From an uncultured Ruminococcus sp. (GTDB taxonomy: Bacteria; Bacillota; Clostridia; Oscillospirales; Acutalibacteraceae), in assembly GCA_902773155.1 (NCBI GenBank), contig CACYDK010000001.1:1-5193 (forward strand): a stretch of 5,193 nt of DNA. Direction: 5' to 3'. Shown piece by piece: positions 1 through 5,193 of the stretch (positions are counted from its first letter, which is position 1; the number at the start of each line of letters is the position of its first letter). The notes under the pieces were generated by a model. The model saw only the letters and a list, made by a program, of their open reading frames with translations. It was not told where the DNA came from and did not search any database. A program made the position numbers and the translations under genes.

Positions 1-28
1 ATATGTAGGCTATAGTTTTTTTATTCAT
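1..28 (-). CDS. 5' end of a downstream operon gene (partial, unidentified; candidate ECF S component)
   Basis: Nine codons are visible, reading MNKKTIAYI, before the window ends. The ATG lies in an ATGA overlap with the TGA stop of the fused ECF ATPase gene, and an AGAGGG ribosome binding site sits 4 nt upstream inside the end of that gene. This is the same coupling style as the other junctions, which supports a real start. The product cannot be identified from nine residues. A short basic N-terminus running into hydrophobic residues would fit a membrane protein, and the substrate-specific S subunit of the ECF transporter is otherwise missing from the window, so an S component is a reasonable guess. 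That guess rests on context only. Confidence 0.55.
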
Positions 29-1587
29 AACGCCCTCTTAATGATGTCATCGGCAGTAACCGCGCCGTCAAGAATCCCGCGTGACATCCTTACGGCAACC
101 GTGGTATAGAAGGTGTTTTCGCGGAAGAATCGGCGCGAAGGGAGCTGTGAGATTATCAAGCCGTCAAACAAGAGCCCGCAATGATCCGAATAACAGGCGG
201 CAAATTCGAGGTCGTGAGTAACGATTACGACCGTTACGCCGCCGGCCGCTATCTCGCGAAGCAATTCGCCGAGTCCGCGCTTTGAGAAGGAGTCCAGTCC
301 CTTGGTCGGCTCGTCGAGAAGCAGAACCTCCGGGCTGGTCAAAAGGCACTTTACTATGGCCGCGCGCTGGAGCTCTCCCCCGCTCAGATCATAGGGATGT
401 CGATTCAACAGCTCAACGATGCCGAACCGTTCACATAATTCTAAATAAGAATTATTGATCTCGGAAAAATCATCCTTCAAGCTATCGCGTACGAAGGCGT
501 CGCGCGGATTCTGCGGAAGATACGCGGTTCGGTTTTTGTTTTCGACTTTTCCCCGGTACGCCCTGAGTTCACCCGAAAGCAAGCGCAGAAGGGTAGACTT
601 TCCGCTTCCGTTTTCCCCGGCTACAGCGTAGATCGCGCCTTTTGCCGCTGAGAAATCGAGTCCGCGAAGGACGTCGGAGCCATTCTTTTCATAACGAAAA
701 AAGAGATTCTTGGCTCGGAGAGTAATTTCTTTATTAGAATTATAACTCGCTTCTGCACAATCGGAAAAGCTGTGATTCCTAAGTAGCTCCCGACCCTCTT
801 TGACCGTAAGCGGAGCTGAGCCGGACAATCTCAGACCGTTAAAGACCCTCGCCGGAGCGGGGAGAGTCAGCCCGATACGCTTATCCGCAAGCCTGGAGCA
901 GATTTCGCCGGGACGGCCGATGTCGGCTATCCGGCCGTTTTCCATATAAACAACGCGGTCAGCAAGCGAAAAAACCTCCTCAAGATGATGCTCGGCAATT
1001 ATCACTGTCGTACCGAGCTCGCGGTTTATGCGCCGCACCGTATTGATAAACTCCACCGACGAAATCGGGTCGAGCTGAGAAAGCGGCTCGTCCAGAATAA
1101 TCACCCCGGGTCCGGTCAGCATAACGGAAGCAAGGTTGAGAAGTTGCTTTTGACCGCCGGAAAGAGTATTGACCTCGCGCGAAAACAGCTCTGAAAGCCC
1201 GAAGCAGGAAGCGAATTCAGCGACTCTCGCCCGGATGATCTCCTTACTTACACCCAGGCTCTCCGGCCCGAACGCAAGCTCGCTGTAGACCCTGTCGGTC
1301 ACGAGCTGAAAATCCGTTTCCTGCATAAGATAGCCGATTTTCTCGGCGCTTTCCCTTGGGGTGAGTTTTTCAAGCGGCCCGCCCATAAATAAAATTTCTC
1401 CATCGAGTTTTCCGCGGGGGGTCAGCTCCTTTTTCAGCATTTTCAGGAGGGTAGTCTTTCCGCATCCTGACTCGCCGATAATCAGTAGCATCTCGCCCTC
1501 GTTTACTCTCAGGCTGATTTCGTTCAATGCCTTTTCCTCGGCTCCGTTATACGAAAAGCTTAAATTTTTGATATTGAATACTTCCAT
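25..1587 (-). CDS. ecfA: Fused energy-coupling factor ATPase (two ABC domains, EcfA1-EcfA2 type)
   Basis: Cytoplasmic ATP-hydrolysing component of an ECF-type vitamin/cofactor importer, carrying both nucleotide-binding domains in one 520-residue chain. Domain 1 has Walker A GESGCGKTT (38-46), Q-loop Q89 followed by a typical ECF Q-helix segment ending ELAFGPE, signature LSGGQ (142-146), Walker B VIILDEP (162-168), D-loop and switch H200. Domain 2 has Walker A GENGSGKST (324-332), Q359, LSGGE (401-405), Walker B VLLLDEP (421-427) and switch H458. All catalytic positions are intact in both halves. The linker contains PLTVKEGRELL (259-269) and the C-terminus contains FYTT, both recurrent in fused ECF ATPases. 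The ATG has a GGAGG site (1595-1599) 7 nt upstream, located inside the T-component gene, which it overlaps by 28 bp. The linker also carries one copy of the 17-bp NSNKE repeat. The ATPase call is certain; the substrate is unknown. Confidence 0.95.
   Translation of the reverse strand: MEVFNIKNLSFSYNGAEEKALNEISLRVNEGEMLLIIGESGCGKTTLLKMLKKELTPRGKLDGEILFMGGPLEKLTPRESAEKIGYLMQETDFQLVTDRVYSELAFGPESLGVSKEIIRARVAEFASCFGLSELFSREVNTLSGGQKQLLNLASVMLTGPGVIILDEPLSQLDPISSVEFINTVRRINRELGTTVIIAEHHLEEVFSLADRVVYMENGRIADIGRPGEICSRLADKRIGLTLPAPARVFNGLRLSGSAPLTVKEGRELLRNHSFSDCAEASYNSNKEITLRAKNLFFRYEKNGSDVLRGLDFSAAKGAIYAVAGENGSGKSTLLRLLSGELRAYRGKVENKNRTAYLPQNPRDAFVRDSLKDDFSEINNSYLELCERFGIVELLNRHPYDLSGGELQRAAIVKCLLTSPEVLLLDEPTKGLDSFSKRGLGELLREIAAGGVTVVIVTHDLEFAACYSDHCGLLFDGLIISQLPSRRFFRENTFYTTVAVRMSRGILDGAVTADDIIKRAL
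33..38 (-). promoter_or_regulatory. Ribosome binding site of the gene starting at 28
   Basis: In coding sense this reads AGAGGG followed by CGTT and then ATG. It lies inside the last codons of the fused ATPase gene and is the main reason to accept the start at 28 as genuine. Confidence 0.5.
435..455. repeat. Perfect 8-bp inverted repeat with 5-bp centre, related to the 17-bp repeat
   Basis: The arms ATAATTCT and AGAATTAT flank AAATA. Positions 435-451, in + sense, match the coding-sense repeat at 15 of 17 positions, so this would be a copy inverted relative to the others. It encodes INNSYLEL in the helical part of the second ABC domain (about residues 377-384). All-AT arms make a weak hairpin and it is mid-gene, so it is not called a terminator. 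Confidence 0.4.
727..743 (-). repeat. 17-bp dispersed repeat, copy 1 (NSNKE-encoding)
   Basis: In coding sense this is ATAATTCTAATAAAGAA. It lies in the linker of the fused ATPase (residues 282-287, YNSNKE), just before the second ABC domain. It is identical over 17 bp to the copy at 3195-3211 and differs by one base from that at 4023-4039. It is AT-only apart from one C and one G, unlike the surrounding sequence. Confidence 0.75.
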
Positions 1588-2420
1588 TTTAAACCCTCCG
1601 TAAGCTCATACAAAAATGGAAAAAACGCGAGAACGGCAGACGCGCTCAAGCCGAAACCCGACATAATACCTTTTGCGGAAAAGCGCGTGACCGGATATAT
1701 CACAAAGGCTGTATCGCCCAAAATAAGCGGCAGTATCGAAAGCGTGAAAAGAACGATAAACAGGCTGCCGAAGATCAAGTCCCTCGGGAAAACCCTGAAT
1801 CGGTTAAAAAAAGTCCTCTTTCCCGTTCCGTAGCCGCGGCTGCGCATACTGTCGGAGGTTATGATAGCTCCCTCCATGCTCTGGGTTATAACCGCCGAAA
1901 AGCACCGCAGCGCGCGCTTTACGCGGCTCTTTTGCAGACCCCTCTGGGCGCTCGAGACGCTCGCGTACATAGCGCGAAGCTTTGGAACAAAGCCCAGGGC
2001 CATCGAAATAACAAGGCCTATATTCGGCATATATCTACCGAATAAATATATGATCCGTTCACTGTCGAAAACGGTATTGACGCACATAAATATGAGCACT
2101 GCGTCGGCCGCAGCCAAGCCCAGTACTCCGCCGTAAATCAAGGCCTCGAGCGTTATACGGCTGTCGTTTAAAAAGAAGAGCACTGTAGCGCCGTTGTGAG
2201 AAAAAAGCGGATTGACAGCGGCGATAACAACGATCAGGAGCAAGAGCTTGAGTCCGGAGGAAAATGCTCTTTTACAGCCCTTTACAGAACCGTAGAACAA
2301 AAGAGTTCCGAAAAACAGCGGCACGAGAAAAAACGGATTAAACGAGAAACCCGCTATTATCAGCACAGCTAAAAAATACACCGTGGCGCAAGCCGGGTGC
2401 AAATCCCGAAACGCTTTCAC
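1560..2420 (-). CDS. ecfT: ECF transporter transmembrane coupling subunit (T component, CbiQ/EcfT family)
   Basis: Membrane subunit that links the ATPases to the substrate-binding S component. The 286 residues begin FRDLHPA, the usual ECF-T N-terminal pattern, followed by hydrophobic stretches near 11-43, 57-72, 93-115, 213-244 and 254-274. The long amphipathic cytoplasmic region (about 145-205) contains the two coupling-helix signatures in variant form: AQRGL (158-162; QRG in place of ARG) and SMRSRGYG (191-198; SRG). Both keep the Arg-Gly that contacts the ATPases in characterised ECF transporters. The start is GTG (2420-2418), chosen because a GGAGG site lies 6 nt upstream; the ATG two bases earlier is out of frame. 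It starts 1 bp after the lipoprotein stop and overlaps the ATPase gene by 28 bp. A general EcfT can serve several S components, but linkage to the surface-protein genes here suggests a dedicated transporter. Confidence 0.92.
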   Translation of the reverse strand: MKAFRDLHPACATVYFLAVLIIAGFSFNPFFLVPLFFGTLLFYGSVKGCKRAFSSGLKLLLLIVVIAAVNPLFSHNGATVLFFLNDSRITLEALIYGGVLGLAAADAVLIFMCVNTVFDSERIIYLFGRYMPNIGLVISMALGFVPKLRAMYASVSSAQRGLQKSRVKRALRCFSAVITQSMEGAIITSDSMRSRGYGTGKRTFFNRFRVFPRDLIFGSLFIVLFTLSILPLILGDTAFVIYPVTRFSAKGIMSGFGLSASAVLAFFPFLYELTEGLKWKYSISKI

Positions 2421-2421
2421 A

Positions 2422-2892
2422 TTAATCCTCCCGATACTTATTTCCTATATCCTCACCCAAATCACAGGTATAAAGCCAGCTGATCTTTTCGCCGCCCTTC
2501 AGCTTGAAGGCGTTACAGCCGACGCTTGGGAACACGCCGTCGACGCTGTATTCCCAGCCGGACAGGGAACCGCAGTCGAACTCGTAGAGATAGTCGATAC
2601 CGCTCACATAAACCGAATCACCCGAGCCCTTGAAATCGAGCTGGATCCTGTTATCTCTGCAGGCGTTTTTGAGAGCGTCGAACACGGTCGCGCTCTCGTC
2701 TATCTTGACCGAATAGTCGCCGAGTATCTCGGCGCCGTCGTGTTTTCCGCGGTCATCAGCCGTCGAACAGTTTATCGATATCACCGCGCTCAGTTCTCCG
2801 TCGGACTTCGAGCCGTAGTAATCGTCGGCGAGCTTTATCGAACACGAACAGAGAGTCAGAATTACCGCCGTTATCAGTATCAGCCTTTTCAT
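2422..2892 (-). CDS. DUF4430 (transcobalamin-like C-terminal domain) lipoprotein
   Basis: A 156-residue exported lipoprotein. The N-terminus MKRLILITAVILTLCSC is a short lipoprotein signal peptide; C17 (LCSC) is the likely lipidated cysteine and C15 is a weaker alternative. The rest is essentially one DUF4430 domain. Recognisable parts are ATVFDALKNAC (68-78), LYEFDCG (102-108), SGWEYSVDG (111-119), FPSVGC (121-126) and the closing ISWLYTCDLGEDIG (137-150). Cysteines 42, 78, 107, 126 and 143 may form disulfides. DUF4430 is related to the beta domain of intrinsic factor/transcobalamin, which caps cobalamin bound on an alpha barrel; this gene directly follows just such a barrel gene with a 4-bp ATGA overlap. 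GAGAGG lies 6 nt before the ATG. Inferred role: membrane-tethered ligand-binding cap that delivers substrate to the ECF transporter encoded immediately downstream. Family call strong, ligand unproven. Confidence 0.88.
   Translation of the reverse strand: MKRLILITAVILTLCSCSIKLADDYYGSKSDGELSAVISINCSTADDRGKHDGAEILGDYSVKIDESATVFDALKNACRDNRIQLDFKGSGDSVYVSGIDYLYEFDCGSLSGWEYSVDGVFPSVGCNAFKLKGGEKISWLYTCDLGEDIGNKYRED
2426..2432 (-). promoter_or_regulatory. Ribosome binding site deciding the GTG start of ecfT
   Basis: In coding sense this reads GGGAGGA, with the GGAGG core 6 nt before GTG. It overlaps the 3' end of the lipoprotein gene. It supports the GTG start and suggests translational coupling. 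Confidence 0.7.
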
Positions 2893-4283
2893 TTTTTACC
2901 TCTCTTTATTAAGTAAACCACAATATATGCGGCGAAGATGGCCGCGAAATCTATGTAGATCAAGTCGTTGCTCTTTTTTTCGGACGTCAAAGCCTTTTCC
3001 GTGGTTTTTATTTCAGCCAAGGTCGGCTTTTCATCATCCGAGACGGGCTCGGTCATAGCTGTGATTTCTTCGTTTTTCGGTTTGGATTCTTTTTTGTACT
3101 TCGCCTTCTTTTTAGGCGGCTGAGCATCGGTCGATCTTTCCGCTTCGGTAGGAGCCGCGGGCTCGGTTTCTGTAACGGGCTCGGCAGATTTTACTTCTTT
3201 ATTAGAATTATTTTTCTTTTCCGCCGCAGACTCTTTTTCAACGGAAGAGTGTTTATTATTCTCTATTGGAATTTTGATTCCAAAATCGTAGAAGCTCTCT
3301 CTCCCCTCGGCGAAGCGTTTTACCGCCACAAGAGCGCAGAGGCTCTGGTATGTCGCCATATTGTCGGCGTTTCCGTCGTCAAAATGAGAGAAAGCTCCGC
3401 TTGAAAGCCGAAACGTCATAAGGCCGTCGAGAGCACTCTGTCCGTTTTTGACAAACCTCTCGTCACCGTCCGGGTCGATTCCGAGCGAGCAAAGCGCGAT
3501 CACCGCCTGAGCCGTGGTTTCGGCAGAGCATTTCGCGGCGAAGGACTTGTAGCTTCCGCTGTCCGTCTGGCGTTCCGAAAGAATTTTAACCGCTCTCTCG
3601 ATAACCGGACTGACCCTCTCGTCGGTTTTATAGGGCGCGAGAGCCTGCAAAACGATTGAGGTTATGTCGATGTCCGCGCCTTTTCCGAAAAGCGCGAAGC
3701 CTCCGCTTTCAAGCTCGAGGCTAAGTATACGATCTATGATGTTCGCCTTTGAATCGACGGCGTTTTGGGGCACGGTGTAGTTACCTGAATCGAGGAGCAA
3801 AAGCGCAAACGACAGTGAGTTGAGCCCCTGAGCGTCAAGCGGACGGTATTGGGCGCGGTTATAGGTGCAATCCGCAAGCAGATTGTGACCGTTGACCTCG
3901 GTGATATTCACACCCAGCAGAGACAGCACGAACGCGATTCTCTGCATATCAGTAACGGGTACGCGCTCGAGCCCGCGGTTGTAGAATTCCTCGACAGCTG
4001 TTTTCAGCGCGGCAACGCTTTTTTCTTTATTGGAATTATAGCCACAGCGCGACAGGGCGATGTAGTACCAATCGGCCGAATAGTCGCCGGCGTTTTCGCT
4101 GAGTCTATCGAAAAGCTCGTCCGAATCGCATAAAAGCTCGCCGCATTTATATGAAATAACACCCTCGACGGCGTTTTTAACGTTGTCGAGAGTGCTTTCA
4201 GCAATAGCCGAGGCTGAAAAGGGTACAACTGCGGCCAGTATAATGACCGATATAAACGCTGTAACCCTTTTCAGTATTCTCAT
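2889..4283 (-). CDS. Secreted membrane-anchored alpha/alpha-barrel protein (prenyltransferase/squalene-oxidase repeat family)
   Basis: A 464-residue surface protein. Residues 1-26 form a Sec signal peptide, probably cleaved after SASA. Residues about 30-330 form an alpha/alpha barrel of the terpenoid-cyclase/prenyltransferase fold. The clearest repeats are SGGFALFGKGADIDITSIVLQ (193-213), the segment DSGSYKSF (241-248) with SAETTAQAVIALCSLGIDP (253-271), and SSGAFSHF to MATYQSLCALVA (294-320). The cyclase catalytic DXDD motif is not evident, so ligand binding is more likely than catalysis. Residues about 340-440 are a Lys/Glu/Pro-rich linker that would span the wall. Residues 441-459 form a membrane segment with a basic RGKK tail; no LPXTG is visible. 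The fold matches the cobalamin-binding alpha domain of intrinsic factor, and the DUF4430 neighbours match its beta domain. AAGGTG lies 5 nt before the ATG. Two copies of the NSNKE repeat fall at residues 83-87 and 359-363. Confidence 0.87.
   Translation of the reverse strand: MRILKRVTAFISVIILAAVVPFSASAIAESTLDNVKNAVEGVISYKCGELLCDSDELFDRLSENAGDYSADWYYIALSRCGYNSNKEKSVAALKTAVEEFYNRGLERVPVTDMQRIAFVLSLLGVNITEVNGHNLLADCTYNRAQYRPLDAQGLNSLSFALLLLDSGNYTVPQNAVDSKANIIDRILSLELESGGFALFGKGADIDITSIVLQALAPYKTDERVSPVIERAVKILSERQTDSGSYKSFAAKCSAETTAQAVIALCSLGIDPDGDERFVKNGQSALDGLMTFRLSSGAFSHFDDGNADNMATYQSLCALVAVKRFAEGRESFYDFGIKIPIENNKHSSVEKESAAEKKNNSNKEVKSAEPVTETEPAAPTEAERSTDAQPPKKKAKYKKESKPKNEEITAMTEPVSDDEKPTLAEIKTTEKALTSEKKSNDLIYIDFAAIFAAYIVVYLIKRGKK
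3195..3211 (-). repeat. 17-bp dispersed repeat, copy 2 (NSNKE-encoding)
   Basis: Identical over 17 bp to copy 1. It encodes NNSNKE (residues 358-363) in the charged linker of the barrel protein, in the same reading frame as the other two copies. Confidence 0.75.
3259..3275 (-). repeat. Degenerate relative of the 17-bp repeat in another frame
   Basis: The bases match copy 3 at 15 of 17 positions (14 of 15 over 3259-3273) but are read in a different frame, giving IPIEN instead of NSNKE. It lies 48 bp upstream (in transcription sense) of copy 2. It may be a decayed copy or a coincidence in an AT-rich linker. Confidence 0.35.
4023..4039 (-). repeat. 17-bp dispersed repeat, copy 3 (NSNKE-encoding, one synonymous change)
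   Basis: In coding sense this is ATAATTCCAATAAAGAA. It differs from copies 1 and 2 only in the third position of the serine codon. It encodes YNSNKE (82-87) between predicted helices near the start of the barrel domain. Confidence 0.7.
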
Positions 4284-4292
4284 GATTTCACC

Positions 4293-5193
4293 TTATTTTT
4301 TAACCTTTATCTTTATCTTTACGTTTGAGCTTTTCTTTAAAAACTTCTTGGTAGCGGCGGCGGTAACCTTTACCGTTACGGTATAGTTACCCTTTTTCAG
4401 TCCCTTTTTGAGGGTAATTTTGCCATTTTTGCTGATCGTGATTTTCTTGGTTTTCTTAGATATCTTGGTGATCTTGCAGCTTACCTTTCCATTTGCGGAA
4501 GCCTTAACTGCCTTGAAGGACACGCTCTTATTACTGAGCTTTTTCTCGCTGACAGCATAAGATTCCTTACAGGTTATTTTTAAGGTCTGAACTGTCTTTG
4601 CGGTAGTATCAGAAGTCGGCTTTACAGCGAAGGTAACGGATTCATTCTCTGAAAAACGGCATACAGCAGGCGCTCCGCTGGCGTCGGTCTTGGAAATCTG
4701 AACCTTTACGATGCCCTCGTATTTTGCGGTGTCGTAGTTGATCATGCCGATCTCGTCGGTTGTATACTCGTCGCCGTTGAGTGTTACGGTAGCTCCGGCA
4801 ACAGGAGCCCAGTCGTAGGTCGCGTTGCCCTCGGCGTCATACTCGGCGTCATAGCTGTTAAAGGTCATTACGCCCATAGCGGCCTTTGAATAATCGCCTA
4901 CGGGATACTGACAGGGGAATCCGCCGTAATAGAGGACGATATCGCTGCTTCCGGTAACCTTATAATCGGCAATACCCTTGTCAGCGATATTACCGTTAAC
5001 GGCATAGTACCAACCGTCCCAGCCGCCGAACTGACCGGCTTTTTCGCCGTTTATTTCGCTAACGTAGCCGTTTTCAATACCGACGATATCGATGTTATCG
5101 TTCTTGTTTACAGCTTTGAGTACATCCGCTACGGTAACGTTTTCGAGATCAACGTTTTCGATATCGTTAGCGGAAACTGTTGCCGTCGCGATA
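4293..5193 (-). CDS. Secreted DUF4430 protein with Ig-like, lysine-rich C-terminus (5' partial)
   Basis: The frame stays open from the window edge to the TAA at 4295-4293, giving 299 C-terminal residues; the ATG at 4877 is internal, because it falls just after a complete DUF4430 domain. Counting from the edge, residues about 10-92 are DUF4430: VTVADVLKAV (19-28), YVSEINGEKAGQFGG (43-57), GWYYAVNG (60-67) and DIVLYYGG (84-91). Residues about 115-200 (PVAGATVTLNG, then YTTDEIG) resemble a small CarboxypepD-regulatory/Ig-like module of the kind often following DUF4430. Residues about 199-299 form an Ig-like beta domain with 31 lysines in 101 residues and only two acidic residues. Such a basic tail could hold the protein on anionic wall polymers (inference). 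It precedes the barrel gene by 9 bp. N-terminal signal and any further domains lie outside the window. Confidence 0.85.
   Translation of the reverse strand, partial: IATATVSANDIENVDLENVTVADVLKAVNKNDNIDIVGIENGYVSEINGEKAGQFGGWDGWYYAVNGNIADKGIADYKVTGSSDIVLYYGGFPCQYPVGDYSKAAMGVMTFNSYDAEYDAEGNATYDWAPVAGATVTLNGDEYTTDEIGMINYDTAKYEGIVKVQISKTDASGAPAVCRFSENESVTFAVKPTSDTTAKTVQTLKITCKESYAVSEKKLSNKSVSFKAVKASANGKVSCKITKISKKTKKITISKNGKITLKKGLKKGNYTVTVKVTAAATKKFLKKSSNVKIKIKVKK

Noticed and set aside
2895..2915. CTCTTTATTA near the start of the lipoprotein, resembling the 17-bp repeat
   Set aside because: Only about ten bases resemble the repeat and they are accounted for by the ribosome binding site and the end of the barrel gene.
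2383..2916. Open frame of 177 codons on the + strand
   Set aside because: It lies antisense to the DUF4430 lipoprotein and gene ends on both sides; the minus-strand product has a clear family match, signal peptide and ribosome binding site, and the + product resembles nothing.
3849..4133. Open frame on the + strand within the barrel gene
   Set aside because: Antisense shadow of a recognisable secreted protein, with no recognisable domain.
2889..4283. Enzymatic squalene/terpene cyclase or protein prenyltransferase
   Set aside because: The protein is exported, lacks a visible DXDD acid motif, and sits with DUF4430 and ECF genes, so a ligand-binding barrel fits better than catalysis.
4296..4325. 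Short tandem-like CTTTAT repeats near the end of the lysine-rich gene
   Set aside because: They are explained by alternating Lys-Ile/Val codons in the final beta strand (KIKIKVKK).
4293..4877. Start of the lysine-rich protein at the ATG at 4877
   Set aside because: The frame is open to the window edge, and the upstream 105 codons encode a complete DUF4430 domain, so this methionine is internal.
1..5193. CRISPR array, tRNA, rRNA, riboswitch, terminator or insertion sequence
   Set aside because: No regularly spaced repeats, transposase, stable RNA or GC-rich hairpin plus T-tract were seen, and there is almost no intergenic space. A cobalamin riboswitch, if present, would be upstream of position 5193.

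Overview
The window holds part of one tightly packed operon, entirely on the minus strand, so it is transcribed from high to low coordinates. Gene architecture, strong GGAGG-type ribosome binding sites, a lipoprotein signal, a lysine-rich wall-type domain and absence of outer-membrane features suggest a Gram-positive Firmicute, probably a Clostridia/Oscillospiraceae-like gut bacterium. The taxonomic guess is inference. TGA is used as stop and tryptophan is TGG, so the code is standard.

Layout in transcription order: (1) 5193-4293, the C-terminal 299 residues of a secreted protein with a DUF4430 (transcobalamin C-terminal-like) domain, a small Ig/CarboxypepD-like domain and a very lysine-rich Ig-like tail. 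Its N-terminus is outside the window. (2) 4283-2889, a secreted alpha/alpha-barrel protein of the prenyltransferase/squalene-oxidase repeat type with a charged linker and a C-terminal membrane anchor. (3) 2892-2422, a short DUF4430 lipoprotein. (4) 2420-1560, an ECF transporter transmembrane T component (GTG start). (5) 1587-25, a fused double-ATPase ECF A component. (6) 28-1, the first nine codons of another gene, starting in an ATGA overlap. Junctions are a 9-bp gap, a 4-bp overlap, a 1-bp gap, a 28-bp overlap and a 4-bp overlap, so there is no room for internal promoters or terminators and no gene-free stretch.

Working model (inference): mammalian intrinsic factor and transcobalamin bind cobalamin between an alpha6/alpha6 barrel and a beta domain homologous to DUF4430. 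Here the same two kinds of domain are encoded as separate surface proteins, one barrel and two DUF4430 proteins, next to an ECF importer. This looks like a split, transcobalamin-like surface capture system feeding an ECF transporter. The substrate-specific S subunit is not in the window; the gene beginning at position 28 is a candidate. Cobalamin or another corrinoid is the leading substrate guess but is not proven by the sequence.

A second, independent signal is a 17-bp AT-rich sequence (coding sense ATAATTCTAATAAAGAA) found three times in-frame inside two of these genes, always encoding NSNKE at linker-like sites. Two degenerate relatives lie nearby, one in another frame and one forming a palindrome.
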